A stretch of DNA of 64,000 nt. Source: Microbacterium esteraromaticum (GTDB lineage: Bacteria; Actinomycetota; Actinomycetes; Actinomycetales; Microbacteriaceae). The stretch is taken from assembly GCF_028747645.1 (NCBI RefSeq), contig NZ_CP118100.1, positions 3,133,366 to 3,197,365 on the forward strand, written 5' to 3'. Shown in pieces: positions 42,752-51,122 of this stretch; position 1 is the first letter of the stretch, and each line of letters begins with the position of its first letter. Under the pieces are notes generated by a model. It made no database searches and was not told where the DNA came from. It was given only the letters and a program-made list of their open reading frames with translations. Both the position numbers and the translations under genes were made by a program.

Positions 42752-44224
42752 TCAGTCGCGCGCGGCCCACCAGTCGCGCAGGCGCTGCTCGGCGACATCG
42801 GCGCCGAGAGGGCCCTCATCGAGGCGGATGTCCATCAGGAACCGGTACGCCTCGCCGACCTCGCGGCCCGGCTTGATGCCGAGGATCTGCTGGATCTGGT
42901 TTCCGTCGAGGTCGGGGCGGATGCTGTCGAGCTCCTCCTGCTCGCGGAGTTCGACGATGCGCCGCTCGATGTCGTCGTAGGCCGAAGCGAGCCGGGCCGC
43001 CTTGCGACGGTTGCGGGTCGTGACATCCGCGCGCACCAGGATGTGCAGGCGCTCGACGAGGTCACCCGCGTCGCGCACGTACCGGCGCACGGCGCTGTCG
43101 GTCCAGGCCCCTTCGGCGTAGCCGAAGAAGCGCAGGTGCAGCTCGACGAGCTTCGCGACAGCATCCGTCGTGTCGCCGTCGAAGCGCAGCGCCTGCAGAC
43201 GCTTGCGCGCCATGCGCGCGCCGACCACATCGTGGTGGTGGAAGGTGACTCCCCCACCGGGCTCGAGCTTGCGCGTGCGGGGCTTGCCGATGTCGTGCAG
43301 CAGCGCCGCCAGGCGCAGCGGCACGTCGGGAGCGGCGTCGGGGTTTCGGCTCTTCTCGAGCGCGATCGCCTGCCGCACCACGGTCAGCGAGTGCTCGTAG
43401 ACGTCTTTGTGATGGTGGTGCTCATCGACCTCGAGGCGCAGCGCGCTGACCTCGGGCAGGAACTGCTCGATCAGGCCGGTGTCGACGAGAACGCGGATGC
43501 CGCGCACGGGGTCGTCGGTCTGCATGAGCCGCACGATCTCGCCCTGGATCCGCTCCGGGCTGACGATGCTCAGCGTGCCGCGCAGACGCTCGATGGCGGC
43601 GAAAGTGGCCTCGTCGAGGGCGAAGTCGAGCTGCGCGCTGAAGCGCGCCGCGCGCAGCATCCGCAACGGATCGTCACCGAAGCTCACGTCGGGATCGATC
43701 GGAGTGCGCAGGATGCCGGCGATCAGGTCTTCGACACCGCCGGTCGGGTCGACCAGTCGCGGTCCCGGTGCGACCTCGGTGCCCTCAGCGGGCGGGGTGA
43801 CCTGCAGGGCCATCGCGTTGACGGTGAAGTCGCGACGCTGCAGGTCGCCGTCGATGCTGTCACCGAACTCGACGACCGGCTTGCGGGTGGTGCCGTCGTA
43901 GCTGTCGGCGCGGTACGTGGTGATCTCGACCTGCTCGGCGGGACGGCCGGGGTTCTGCACGCGCGCACCGATGGTGCCGAAGGCGCGGCCGATGTCCCAC
44001 TGGGTGGTCGAGATGGGCGTGACGATCCGCAGGATCTCATCGGGCTGCGCGTTGGTCGTGAAATCGAGGTCGTTGGTCGCCCGGCCCAGCAGGGCGTCGC
44101 GCACCGGACCACCGACGACGGAGAGCTCGTAGCCCGCTTCGGCGAACGCCGTCGACAGGGTGGCGACGACGGGATGCGCGGCAAGCGCGCCGAGTCGGGA
44201 CAGTCCCTCGGCCATATTGAGCAT
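42752..44224 (-). CDS. cca: CCA tRNA nucleotidyltransferase
   Basis: The 490-aa enzyme adds or repairs the 3' CCA end of tRNAs. The nucleotidyltransferase head has VVGGPVRDALLGRATNDLDF (metal-binding DxD), RRDFTVNAMAL and DDPLRMLRAARFSAQLDF. The C-terminal half has an HD domain (LAALLHDIGKPRTR, HHHDVVGARMA), found in many bacterial CCA enzymes. The ATG at 44224 or a second one three codons later is the likely start. The extra N-terminal residues of the longer frame are antisense to the TetR gene region. Confidence 0.95.
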   Translation of the reverse strand: MLNMAEGLSRLGALAAHPVVATLSTAFAEAGYELSVVGGPVRDALLGRATNDLDFTTNAQPDEILRIVTPISTTQWDIGRAFGTIGARVQNPGRPAEQVEITTYRADSYDGTTRKPVVEFGDSIDGDLQRRDFTVNAMALQVTPPAEGTEVAPGPRLVDPTGGVEDLIAGILRTPIDPDVSFGDDPLRMLRAARFSAQLDFALDEATFAAIERLRGTLSIVSPERIQGEIVRLMQTDDPVRGIRVLVDTGLIEQFLPEVSALRLEVDEHHHHKDVYEHSLTVVRQAIALEKSRNPDAAPDVPLRLAALLHDIGKPRTRKLEPGGGVTFHHHDVVGARMARKRLQALRFDGDTTDAVAKLVELHLRFFGYAEGAWTDSAVRRYVRDAGDLVERLHILVRADVTTRNRRKAARLASAYDDIERRIVELREQEELDSIRPDLDGNQIQQILGIKPGREVGEAYRFLMDIRLDEGPLGADVAEQRLRDWWAARD

Positions 44225-44250
44225 GGGTTCCAGATTACCGGCTGGTGTCG

Positions 44251-44871
44251 TCAGGCCCCGGCGGGCGGCTGAGGGCGCCCCAGCATTCCGCGCAACAACA
44301 GGCCCGGTGCGGCGGCGTGATCCAGAGCGGTTGGCGGTGCCTGCGGCTCTCCCGCGCCGAGCGCCCACTCGTCCAGGCCGCGCAGCATGCCGAAGGTCGC
44401 CGCGGCAAGGGCGTCGACGGGCACGTCTTCACGAACGGCTCCGGTGCGCACGCCCACCCGCAGCACCTCGGCGACCCAGGCATGCACGGCGTCGAGCAGA
44501 GCGGTGCGCGCATCGACGGCCCCGGCCGCAGGCAGGTAGAAGATGCGCCCGAGCAGTCCGAGCGCGGGATCGGCCGCGGCCAGCTCGCCGAGATCGGTGA
44601 GCACGGCGTCGAGGCGGGGCCAGAAGTCGGCACCGGAGAACAGTTCGGGCGCCGGTGGAATCCAGTGCGCGCGCACGTCGTCGATCAGGGTCTCGACGAC
44701 GGCGTCGAGCAGCTCTGCCTTCGAGCCGACCGCGTGGTAGAAGGAGCTCTTGCTGATGCCGGCCGCCTGGATGATCCGGTTCAGCGACGCCCCCTCGTAG
44801 CCGACCGAGGCGAACTCGGCGACTGTCGCCTCGATGAGGCGGTCGCGGTGGTGTCCGGTGAGCGTTGCCAT
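44251..44871 (-). CDS. TetR family repressor
   Basis: The 206-aa protein has the TetR DNA-binding domain (residues about 8-55; RLIEATVAEFASVGYEGASL, IIQAAGISKSSFYHAVGSKA) and a helical ligand-binding C-terminal domain. It is divergent from the FAD monooxygenase gene. Two palindromic sites between the genes suit repression of both. The ligand is probably a small hydrophobic compound that the monooxygenase modifies. Confidence 0.93.
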   Translation of the reverse strand: MATLTGHHRDRLIEATVAEFASVGYEGASLNRIIQAAGISKSSFYHAVGSKAELLDAVVETLIDDVRAHWIPPAPELFSGADFWPRLDAVLTDLGELAAADPALGLLGRIFYLPAAGAVDARTALLDAVHAWVAEVLRVGVRTGAVREDVPVDALAAATFGMLRGLDEWALGAGEPQAPPTALDHAAAPGLLLRGMLGRPQPPAGA

Positions 44872-44883
44872 GCGGTCAGCCTA

Positions 44884-44901
44884 CTGGACCAGTCAGTCCA
44901 G
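44884..44901. promoter_or_regulatory. TetR-type operator 1
   Basis: CTGGACCAGTCAGTCCAG is an 18-bp imperfect palindrome (6 of 8 arm pairs). It lies 13 bp from the TetR start codon and is related to operator 2, 35 bp away. Confidence 0.75.
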
Positions 44902-44918
44902 AGAGCGTACAGTGAACA

Positions 44919-44936
44919 CTGGACCAGGTGGTCCAG
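44919..44936. promoter_or_regulatory. TetR-type operator 2
   Basis: CTGGACCAGGTGGTCCAG has perfect 8-bp arms around GG. It ends 9 bp before the monooxygenase ATG and touches its Shine-Dalgarno. TetR binding here would block the monooxygenase gene. Confidence 0.85.
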
Positions 44937-44945
44937 AGGAGGAAC

Positions 44946-46175
44946 ATGCTCACCGATACCCCGCTCGACACCCAGATCACAGCCCAACGGAACGATCGCC
45001 TGAGAGTGCTCATCGTGGGCGCCGGCGTCGCCGGCATCACGCTCGCGCAGCTGCTGCGCCGGGATGGGCTGCACCCGGTGCTCGTCGATCGGATGCCCGA
45101 GATGAACCACCCCGGCTACATGCTCGCCCTCATGCCGACGGTCGATCAGGCCTTCGTCGACCTCGGCGTGCACGACCACTATCTCGCCGCGGGCACCCCC
45201 ATGGAGCGCTACGCGTTCCGTTCCCACCGCGGCACGATGTTGCGCTCCGATTCGATGAGCGACCTGCTGCGCGTCTACGGCTCCTACAACGGGATCTCAC
45301 GGGGAGCCCTGATCGACGTGCTCACCGAGAGCGGATGCCCGGTGACGTTCGGCACCACCGTGCAGCAGGTGATCGATCGCACGGCCCGTTTCGTCGACCG
45401 CGACGGGACTTCCACCGGTGAGGCGGAGTTCGATCTGATCGTGGGTGCCGATGGCATCCGCTCGCACATGCGGTCTGTGCTGGATTCACCCGCGCCGCAG
45501 GTGGTCAAGACGGGCTGGTCGGGCTGGGTCGGGTGGGCGGAGGATCTCAGCGACCCAACGCTCGGTGAAGAGATCTGGGGCAATGGGTTCTTCCTCGGCG
45601 CCTACCCCGTGAATGGTCGGCTGGGCGTGTTCCTCGGCGGCCCGGACGCCGATCTCTCCGACGGACCTGCCGCGTTCGCCGCCTCCATCCGGCGCCGGGT
45701 CGATGCCCTCGGGCCCCGCCTGGAGGCATCGTTGCGAGCGATCGAGGCGGCTCCGGATCCGTATCTGTGGCGGCTCGACGACGCCCGCGCCCCGCGATGG
45801 GTGTTGCCCGACGGGGTACTGCTAGGAGATGCGGCCGCGGGCTTCCTGCCCACAGCCGGGATCGGCGCCGGGATGGCGATCGAGGCGGCTTGGATGCTGG
45901 GCAGGATGCTCGCGCACGCCGACCGCGAGTCGCTGCCGACACTGCTCGAAGCATGGGAGCGGGTGGAGCGTCCGCGCGTCGAGGCGGCGCAGTCGAATTC
46001 TCGGATGCTCGCGCGGCTCATGTTCCGGCGCGGACGGGTACTCGCCTGGCTGCGTGAGACCACGCTTCGCCGACTGAGCGTGCGGGCCGTGCTGGGACCG
46101 ATCGTCAAGCTCGTCGCCGGACGGCCCGATCCCGAGGCCGTCGCCCGCCAGGCGTTGCGCGGAATACGGTCATAG
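44946..46175 (+). CDS. FAD-dependent monooxygenase (PHBH/TetX-like fold)
   Basis: The 409-aa flavoprotein starts with the FAD-binding VLIVGAGVAGITLAQLLRRD. It carries the second FAD motif VLLGDAAAGFLPTAGIGAGM and DLIVGADGIRSHMRS. This group hydroxylates aromatic or polyketide-like compounds; some members inactivate antibiotics. The ATG at 44946 follows GAGGAGG. It is controlled by the divergent TetR gene through two operators. No substrate can be named from sequence. Confidence 0.92.
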   Translation: MLTDTPLDTQITAQRNDRLRVLIVGAGVAGITLAQLLRRDGLHPVLVDRMPEMNHPGYMLALMPTVDQAFVDLGVHDHYLAAGTPMERYAFRSHRGTMLRSDSMSDLLRVYGSYNGISRGALIDVLTESGCPVTFGTTVQQVIDRTARFVDRDGTSTGEAEFDLIVGADGIRSHMRSVLDSPAPQVVKTGWSGWVGWAEDLSDPTLGEEIWGNGFFLGAYPVNGRLGVFLGGPDADLSDGPAAFAASIRRRVDALGPRLEASLRAIEAAPDPYLWRLDDARAPRWVLPDGVLLGDAAAGFLPTAGIGAGMAIEAAWMLGRMLAHADRESLPTLLEAWERVERPRVEAAQSNSRMLARLMFRRGRVLAWLRETTLRRLSVRAVLGPIVKLVAGRPDPEAVARQALRGIRS

Positions 46176-46224
46176 CGGCCGGCACACGTCCCTCCCCGCG
46201 ACGGCGCTTCCGGGGTGCGGCGCA

Positions 46225-46310
46225 TCGCCGACACCCCGTGTTGCCGTCGAGACCCCGTCATGCAGACGCATCTACGACGGGGTCTCGGCGCTTACTGGGG
46301 GTGTCGGCGA
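46225..46310. repeat. Nested inverted repeat (cruciform-like)
   Basis: Outer arms TCGCCGACACCCC (46225-46237) and GGGGTGTCGGCGA (46298-46310) enclose inner arms CGAGACCCCGTC (46248-46259) and GACGGGGTCTCG (46276-46287). It lies between convergent genes (FAD monooxygenase and LLM oxidoreductase). It could be a double terminator or a small palindromic mobile element. Confidence 0.85.
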
Positions 46311-46319
46311 GGATCGCCG

Positions 46320-47378
46320 TCACGCGATGACGTCTCCCTGCACGGGCCCCTCCGTGTTGGGCTTCCACCCCAGCGCCGGCGCGACGTGCGTTGCGAACGC
46401 CTCCAGCACGTGCAGGTTGTACTCCGGGCCGAGCTGGTTGGGGATCGTCAGCATCAGGGTGTCAGCCGCCATCACGGCCTCGTCGGCCTTGAGCTGCTCG
46501 ATGAGAACGTCGGGCTCGGCCGCGTAGGTCTTGCCGAAGGTCGATCGCAAGCCGTCGATCACGCCGACCTGGTCGCCGTTCTCGGCACTGCGCAGGCCGA
46601 AGTAGGCGCGGTCGCGGTCGTCGATCAGAGGGAACACGCTGCGGCTGACCGACACCCGGGGCGCACCGGTGTGGCCGGCCTCGCGGTAGGCGGCACGGAA
46701 CAGATCGATCTGCTCGCGCTGCAACTCGTGGAACGGCTGCCCGGTGGCCTCGGTGACCAGCGTCGAGCTCATCATGTTCAGCCCCATGCGGCCGGTCGTC
46801 TCGGCGGTGGCGCGTGACCCCGACCCCCACCAGATGTGGTCGCGCAGGGTCGGCGACTGCGGCTCGATCGCCAGGTAGTGCCCGGCCCCGACGGTGCGCG
46901 GGTCACCGGGTGCGATCCGCTCGCCCTCGATCGCCCGCAAGAACTGATCGAACTTCTCACGGGCCAGCACGCTGCCGCGCTCGGTGTCTTCAGCATCCAC
47001 GTAGCCGAACGACTCGTAGCCGCGCAGCGCCGTCTCGGGTGACCCGCGGCTGATGCCCAGCGCAATCCGCCCGTCCGCGATGAGGTCGAGCGCGGCGGCT
47101 TCCTCGGCGAGCTGCAGCGGGTTCTCGTAGCGCATGTCGATCACCCCTGTGCCCACCTCAATGCGCTGGGTGCGTGCGGCCATCGCCGTCAGCAGAGGCA
47201 TGGGCGACGCCGCCTGCCGTGCCCAATGGTGCACGCGCACATAGGCGCCGTTGACACCGATCTCGTCCGCGCCCTGCGCGATCTCGATGGTCTGCCGAAG
47301 CATGTCGCCTGCGGTGCGCGTGGCCGAGCCCGGCACTGCACCGTAGTGCCCGAACGAGAGAAATCCGAACGCCTTCAT
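46320..47378 (-). CDS. LLM class flavin-dependent oxidoreductase
   Basis: The 352-aa protein is a luciferase-like (TIM-barrel) FMN enzyme: FLSFGHYGAVPGS, YVRVHHWARQAASPMPLLTA, IEVGTGVIDMRYENPLQLAE, and ALGISRGSPETALRGYESFG. Members oxidise varied small molecules with FMNH2 or F420. The C-terminus LGPEYNLHVLEAFATHVAPA is typical of one bacterial subgroup. It lies 29 bp downstream of the methyltransferase gene, on the same strand. Confidence 0.93.
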   Translation of the reverse strand: MKAFGFLSFGHYGAVPGSATRTAGDMLRQTIEIAQGADEIGVNGAYVRVHHWARQAASPMPLLTAMAARTQRIEVGTGVIDMRYENPLQLAEEAAALDLIADGRIALGISRGSPETALRGYESFGYVDAEDTERGSVLAREKFDQFLRAIEGERIAPGDPRTVGAGHYLAIEPQSPTLRDHIWWGSGSRATAETTGRMGLNMMSSTLVTEATGQPFHELQREQIDLFRAAYREAGHTGAPRVSVSRSVFPLIDDRDRAYFGLRSAENGDQVGVIDGLRSTFGKTYAAEPDVLIEQLKADEAVMAADTLMLTIPNQLGPEYNLHVLEAFATHVAPALGWKPNTEGPVQGDVIA

Positions 47379-47407
47379 GATTCATGCGAACGCATGATCA
47401 TCGGATG

Positions 47408-48922
47408 CTATTCCGCCGGCAGCAGCAGACCGTCGAGCACCAGCTCGCGAAGGCGCGGCTCGAGATCGGCCCACAGGTCGGCCAAGGGCACCTCGAACAG
47501 GTCGGCGAGGGCCGCGACGATCTGCCCGACGGTGAGTTCGCCGTCACACGCGCCGACGAGCCCCGCGAGCGCCGGATCGACCCGCACCGTGCGACCGAAG
47601 CCGCCACCCTGCCTCAGTTCGATCACGCTCGGGTCATCCTCGCCGGGCATGAAGTGCCGTGCCTCGGTGACATCGGGGGCGACGAGCAGTCGCTCGGGAA
47701 CACCGTGCGCCAGGGCGTCATGCGCCTGAAGACCCCGGCCGAGCGCCCGACCGAGATCGGTGACCGGCTGCGCCGCTGTCTCGAACCGACGCAGCACCGC
47801 CGCCCCCGCCGACGGGCGGCGAAGCACGATGTATCCGAACCCGACGGCGGTCACGCCGCGGTGGTCGAAGTCGTCCAGCCACGCGGTGAGCAGGCGGGTG
47901 AACTCGTCGTCGCGCGGCAGCGTGCCGCCGTCACGGATCCACAGTTCGGCGTAGCCGAGGGGACTCAGCTCTTCGCGCTGGATCACCCAGGCATCCAGAT
48001 CATCGTCGACCCACGAACGCACCCGGTCCAGGCCTGTCACGTCAGCGGAGGACTCCCAGTTGCCCAGCAGCTGCGCCACGCCACCGGGAGAGAGATGCGT
48101 CGGCACCTCGCGCAGAAAGCGCTCGACCAGGGCGTCGCCGATGAGTCCGCCATCGCGGTACTCATAGGAGGGAACACCCGCGACGCGCGGCGTGATCACG
48201 AACGGCGGATTCGAGACGATCAGATCGAACGACTCGCCCGCGACGGGCTCGAACAGGCTCCCCAGCCGGAACTCGATGTTGCGCACACCATTGAGGTGCG
48301 CGTTGAGTTCGGCGTAGGCCAGTGCGCGCTCCGAGATGTCGGTGGCGACAACCGCGCCGGCATGGCGAGAGACCAGCAGAGCCTGGATGCCACACCCCGT
48401 GCCGAGATCGAGCGCGCGCTCCACAGGCGTCGGGATGACGAGTTCGGCCAGCGTCCGCGACGCCCCGCCCACGCCGAGCACGTGATCGGCGGGCAGTGCC
48501 CCTCCGAGCGCGCCCTCATCGAGATCGCTGGCGATCCACCATTCGCCCACACCGTCGGCATCCACGAACGACTGCGGGGTGATCAGCGCCAGTGGCGCGA
48601 CCCGATCGTCTTCCCGCGCGGCCAGCCCCATAGCCACCAGTCCGTCGATCCCCGTGCGCGGCAGCGCGCGCTCGACGACGGGAAGCGCCTGCGGCATCCC
48701 GAGCACCCAGAACCGGCCCAGCGTTGACAGCGGATCATCCCGGTCGGCCAGTGCCCGCAGGATCGGTGCGCGTAGCCCCCGGGCGAGCGCGTCGTCGGCC
48801 TCGCTCCCCCACAAGGTTCGCAAAGCATCCGAGCGGAAGTCGGCGGCATCCAGATCGGCGGCGAGGGCCTGCGCGAGAACGAGATCAGGGCGGGGGCGGG
48901 AGTGGTCCGGCACGGGCGTCAC
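47408..48922 (-). CDS. Class I SAM-dependent methyltransferase (DUF7059-type N-terminus)
   Basis: The 504-aa protein has an N-terminal helical domain (residues about 15-150), then a SAM-binding Rossmann domain with RALDLGTGCGIQALLVSRHA, VVATDISERAL and catalytic NPPFVI. The layout is like PrmC/RlmG-type N-methylases that act on Asn, Gln or guanine. The C-terminal about 90 residues look like a winged-helix tail. The GTG at 48922 (or 48913) starts the conserved part, and AAGG precedes it. The much longer frame upstream is antisense to the DUF6049 gene. Confidence 0.88.
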   Translation of the reverse strand: MTPVPDHSRPRPDLVLAQALAADLDAADFRSDALRTLWGSEADDALARGLRAPILRALADRDDPLSTLGRFWVLGMPQALPVVERALPRTGIDGLVAMGLAAREDDRVAPLALITPQSFVDADGVGEWWIASDLDEGALGGALPADHVLGVGGASRTLAELVIPTPVERALDLGTGCGIQALLVSRHAGAVVATDISERALAYAELNAHLNGVRNIEFRLGSLFEPVAGESFDLIVSNPPFVITPRVAGVPSYEYRDGGLIGDALVERFLREVPTHLSPGGVAQLLGNWESSADVTGLDRVRSWVDDDLDAWVIQREELSPLGYAELWIRDGGTLPRDDEFTRLLTAWLDDFDHRGVTAVGFGYIVLRRPSAGAAVLRRFETAAQPVTDLGRALGRGLQAHDALAHGVPERLLVAPDVTEARHFMPGEDDPSVIELRQGGGFGRTVRVDPALAGLVGACDGELTVGQIVAALADLFEVPLADLWADLEPRLRELVLDGLLLPAE

Positions 48923-49010
48923 TCTACGCGCCTTCAGGGTTTCGCACGGCTTCCCGCCTAGACTCGGGGGCGTCGTCCTCGCCGCTTCCTGGGCGTCGAC
49001 GGCCCCGATC

Positions 49011-51122
49011 ATGACCACGACGCACCCTCGCGAAGCCTCACGCCCGCGCGCGCGCCGGCTGTTGAGCCGCCTCGCCGCGGCGATCGTCGTCGGCACCCTC
49101 GCCTTCGGTGGCGCGTCCGCGGCATCCGCCGACGACGAGACGGATGCTCCCACACCGGCCGACCCCATCGTGCGACTGTCGGTCTCGACCGGATCGGGCA
49201 CGCCCACCGCGCCGGGCGGCCCGTTGGTGAGCACCATCACGATCACGAATGACACCTCGTCGCCGCTCAGCGCCGGAACGGTGTCGCTGCAGGTCGGTCG
49301 GGATGCCCTCGCCGACGGCGAGGCCCTCGACCAGTGGCTGGATGACGATGCGACCAGCGGCCCTTTCCACACGCTGGCGAGCGAGGCGACCCCGGTCATC
49401 GATCGCGAGGCGTCCGGCACCGTGAACGTCGTGGTGGATGCCGTCGAGCTCGGCGATCTCGACGCCGGTGTCTACCCCGTCAGAGCTCGGCTGTCGGGGG
49501 CCTCGACGCAAGTCTCGGGCGAGGATGCCCTGCAGTGGAACCTGACCGCGAGCACCGTGCTGGTCATCGCCGATTCCACCGCGCGCAACAGCGCCGTGCT
49601 CGTCCCGATCACGGCGACTCCCGAGAACGGTTCGCTACTCACCGCCGACGAGCTCTCGGCGCTCACCACTGAGGGTGGCGCCCTCGCCGGCCAGCTCAAT
49701 GCGGTCTCGGGCACGACTGCCGTGTTGGCGATCGACCCGGCGATCCCGGCCGCGATCCGGATTCTCGGAACCCGCGCCCCAGAGACTGCGACGCGCTGGC
49801 TGAGCGAGCTCGAAGCATTGCCGAACGACGTGTTCGCCCTGCAGTTCGGTGACGCGGATGCCACAGTTCAAGCTCGCGCCGGGTTGCCGGCTCCGCTCGC
49901 CACCCCCGATCTGACCTCGTTGCTGCTGGCGGATGACTTCCCGCCGGCGGCGGACGCGACGCCCACACCGAGCCCCACGCCGACGGCGGATCCCGTGGCA
50001 GCGCTGCCTGACAACGAGCAGCTCACGGCGCTCAACGGTGCCGAACAGGGCCTGCTTTGGCCGCGGTCAGACGTCACGGCGGCTGACCTGGCGGTATTCG
50101 GCGACTACTTCGGCGAGGACGTCACAACGATCCTGCCCTCGACGTCGTTCATCGGTGATCCGGCGGGCCGCGTGACCGTCGACGGTCACGACGCTCTGGT
50201 CGTCGATGCGACAGCATCCGCTCGTCTCTCTGCCGCCGTCGAGGCGACCGATCCCGCCGTTCTCGATCGGGAGCTCACCGCCGCGGCCGGGCACATGTTC
50301 TTCGCGACCGGCGGCGCGACGCCGACGATCCTCGCGCTCGACCGCTCGGAGACGCGGTCGCCCTCTGCCGTGCGTGCGGCGCTCAGCGCCTTCGCCTCGC
50401 CCGCTGTCACGCTCTCCGAGCTGCGGGCAGCGCCGCCGTCATCCGCGACGCCGACGCGGGCCGATTCCATCGACCGCGTCCCCGGGCTAAACGCGATGCT
50501 CGCCGATGAGGAGCGACTCACCGAGTTCGCCACCATTCTCACCGAGCCCGCGCAACTGCTCAGCCCCACCCGCATCCGCATCCTGCGGACGATCGGCGTC
50601 GGGTTCGATGACACCGCGTTCACCGCCGCCGTAGCCACCCAGCAGGAACGCGCGCGCACCACCCTCGATGCGGTGGGCATCCAGCAGCCCAAGCCCGTGC
50701 AGCTGTTCACGTCTGCGGCGCCCCTGCCGGTGTGGGTGCGCAACGATCTGCCGTGGGACGTGAACCTCTCGTTGTTCAGCACGCCCTCCGATCTGCGTCT
50801 CGACATCCAGCCCGTCACCGAGGTGGCCGCACAGCCGGCGGGCAGCACCCGTGTCGACATCCCCATCGAGGCCCGCGTCGCCAGCGGCGACGTGCAGGTG
50901 ACCTTCCGGCTGACCAGCCCCACCGGCGTCCCGATCGGCCAGACGGCAACCGCAGACGTCACGCTGCGCGCCGACTGGGAGGGCATCGGCCTGGGCATCC
51001 TCGGCGGCGTGATCGCGCTGCTGCTCGTGCTCGGAACGATCCGTACCGTGCGCCGTCGGCGCACACAATCGGATGCTGCCGACGAAGCCGAACCCGCAAC
51101 CGACGACGCAGGAGAACGATGA
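49011..51122 (+). CDS. DUF6049 membrane-anchored protein upstream of murJ
   Basis: The 703-aa protein has a signal sequence (RRLLSRLAAAIVVGTLAFGG, cleavage near ASAASA-DDE), a long extracytoplasmic region and one C-terminal transmembrane helix (GLGILGGVIALLLVLGTI) followed by RRRRTQSD. It belongs to DUF6049, which occurs beside murJ in actinobacteria. The Pro/Thr spacer around residues 320-330 suggests a flexible junction between lobes. Its stop overlaps the murJ start (ATGA). A role in peptidoglycan assembly with MurJ is inferred from this linkage only. Confidence 0.88.
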   Translation: MTTTHPREASRPRARRLLSRLAAAIVVGTLAFGGASAASADDETDAPTPADPIVRLSVSTGSGTPTAPGGPLVSTITITNDTSSPLSAGTVSLQVGRDALADGEALDQWLDDDATSGPFHTLASEATPVIDREASGTVNVVVDAVELGDLDAGVYPVRARLSGASTQVSGEDALQWNLTASTVLVIADSTARNSAVLVPITATPENGSLLTADELSALTTEGGALAGQLNAVSGTTAVLAIDPAIPAAIRILGTRAPETATRWLSELEALPNDVFALQFGDADATVQARAGLPAPLATPDLTSLLLADDFPPAADATPTPSPTPTADPVAALPDNEQLTALNGAEQGLLWPRSDVTAADLAVFGDYFGEDVTTILPSTSFIGDPAGRVTVDGHDALVVDATASARLSAAVEATDPAVLDRELTAAAGHMFFATGGATPTILALDRSETRSPSAVRAALSAFASPAVTLSELRAAPPSSATPTRADSIDRVPGLNAMLADEERLTEFATILTEPAQLLSPTRIRILRTIGVGFDDTAFTAAVATQQERARTTLDAVGIQQPKPVQLFTSAAPLPVWVRNDLPWDVNLSLFSTPSDLRLDIQPVTEVAAQPAGSTRVDIPIEARVASGDVQVTFRLTSPTGVPIGQTATADVTLRADWEGIGLGILGGVIALLLVLGTIRTVRRRRTQSDAADEAEPATDDAGER

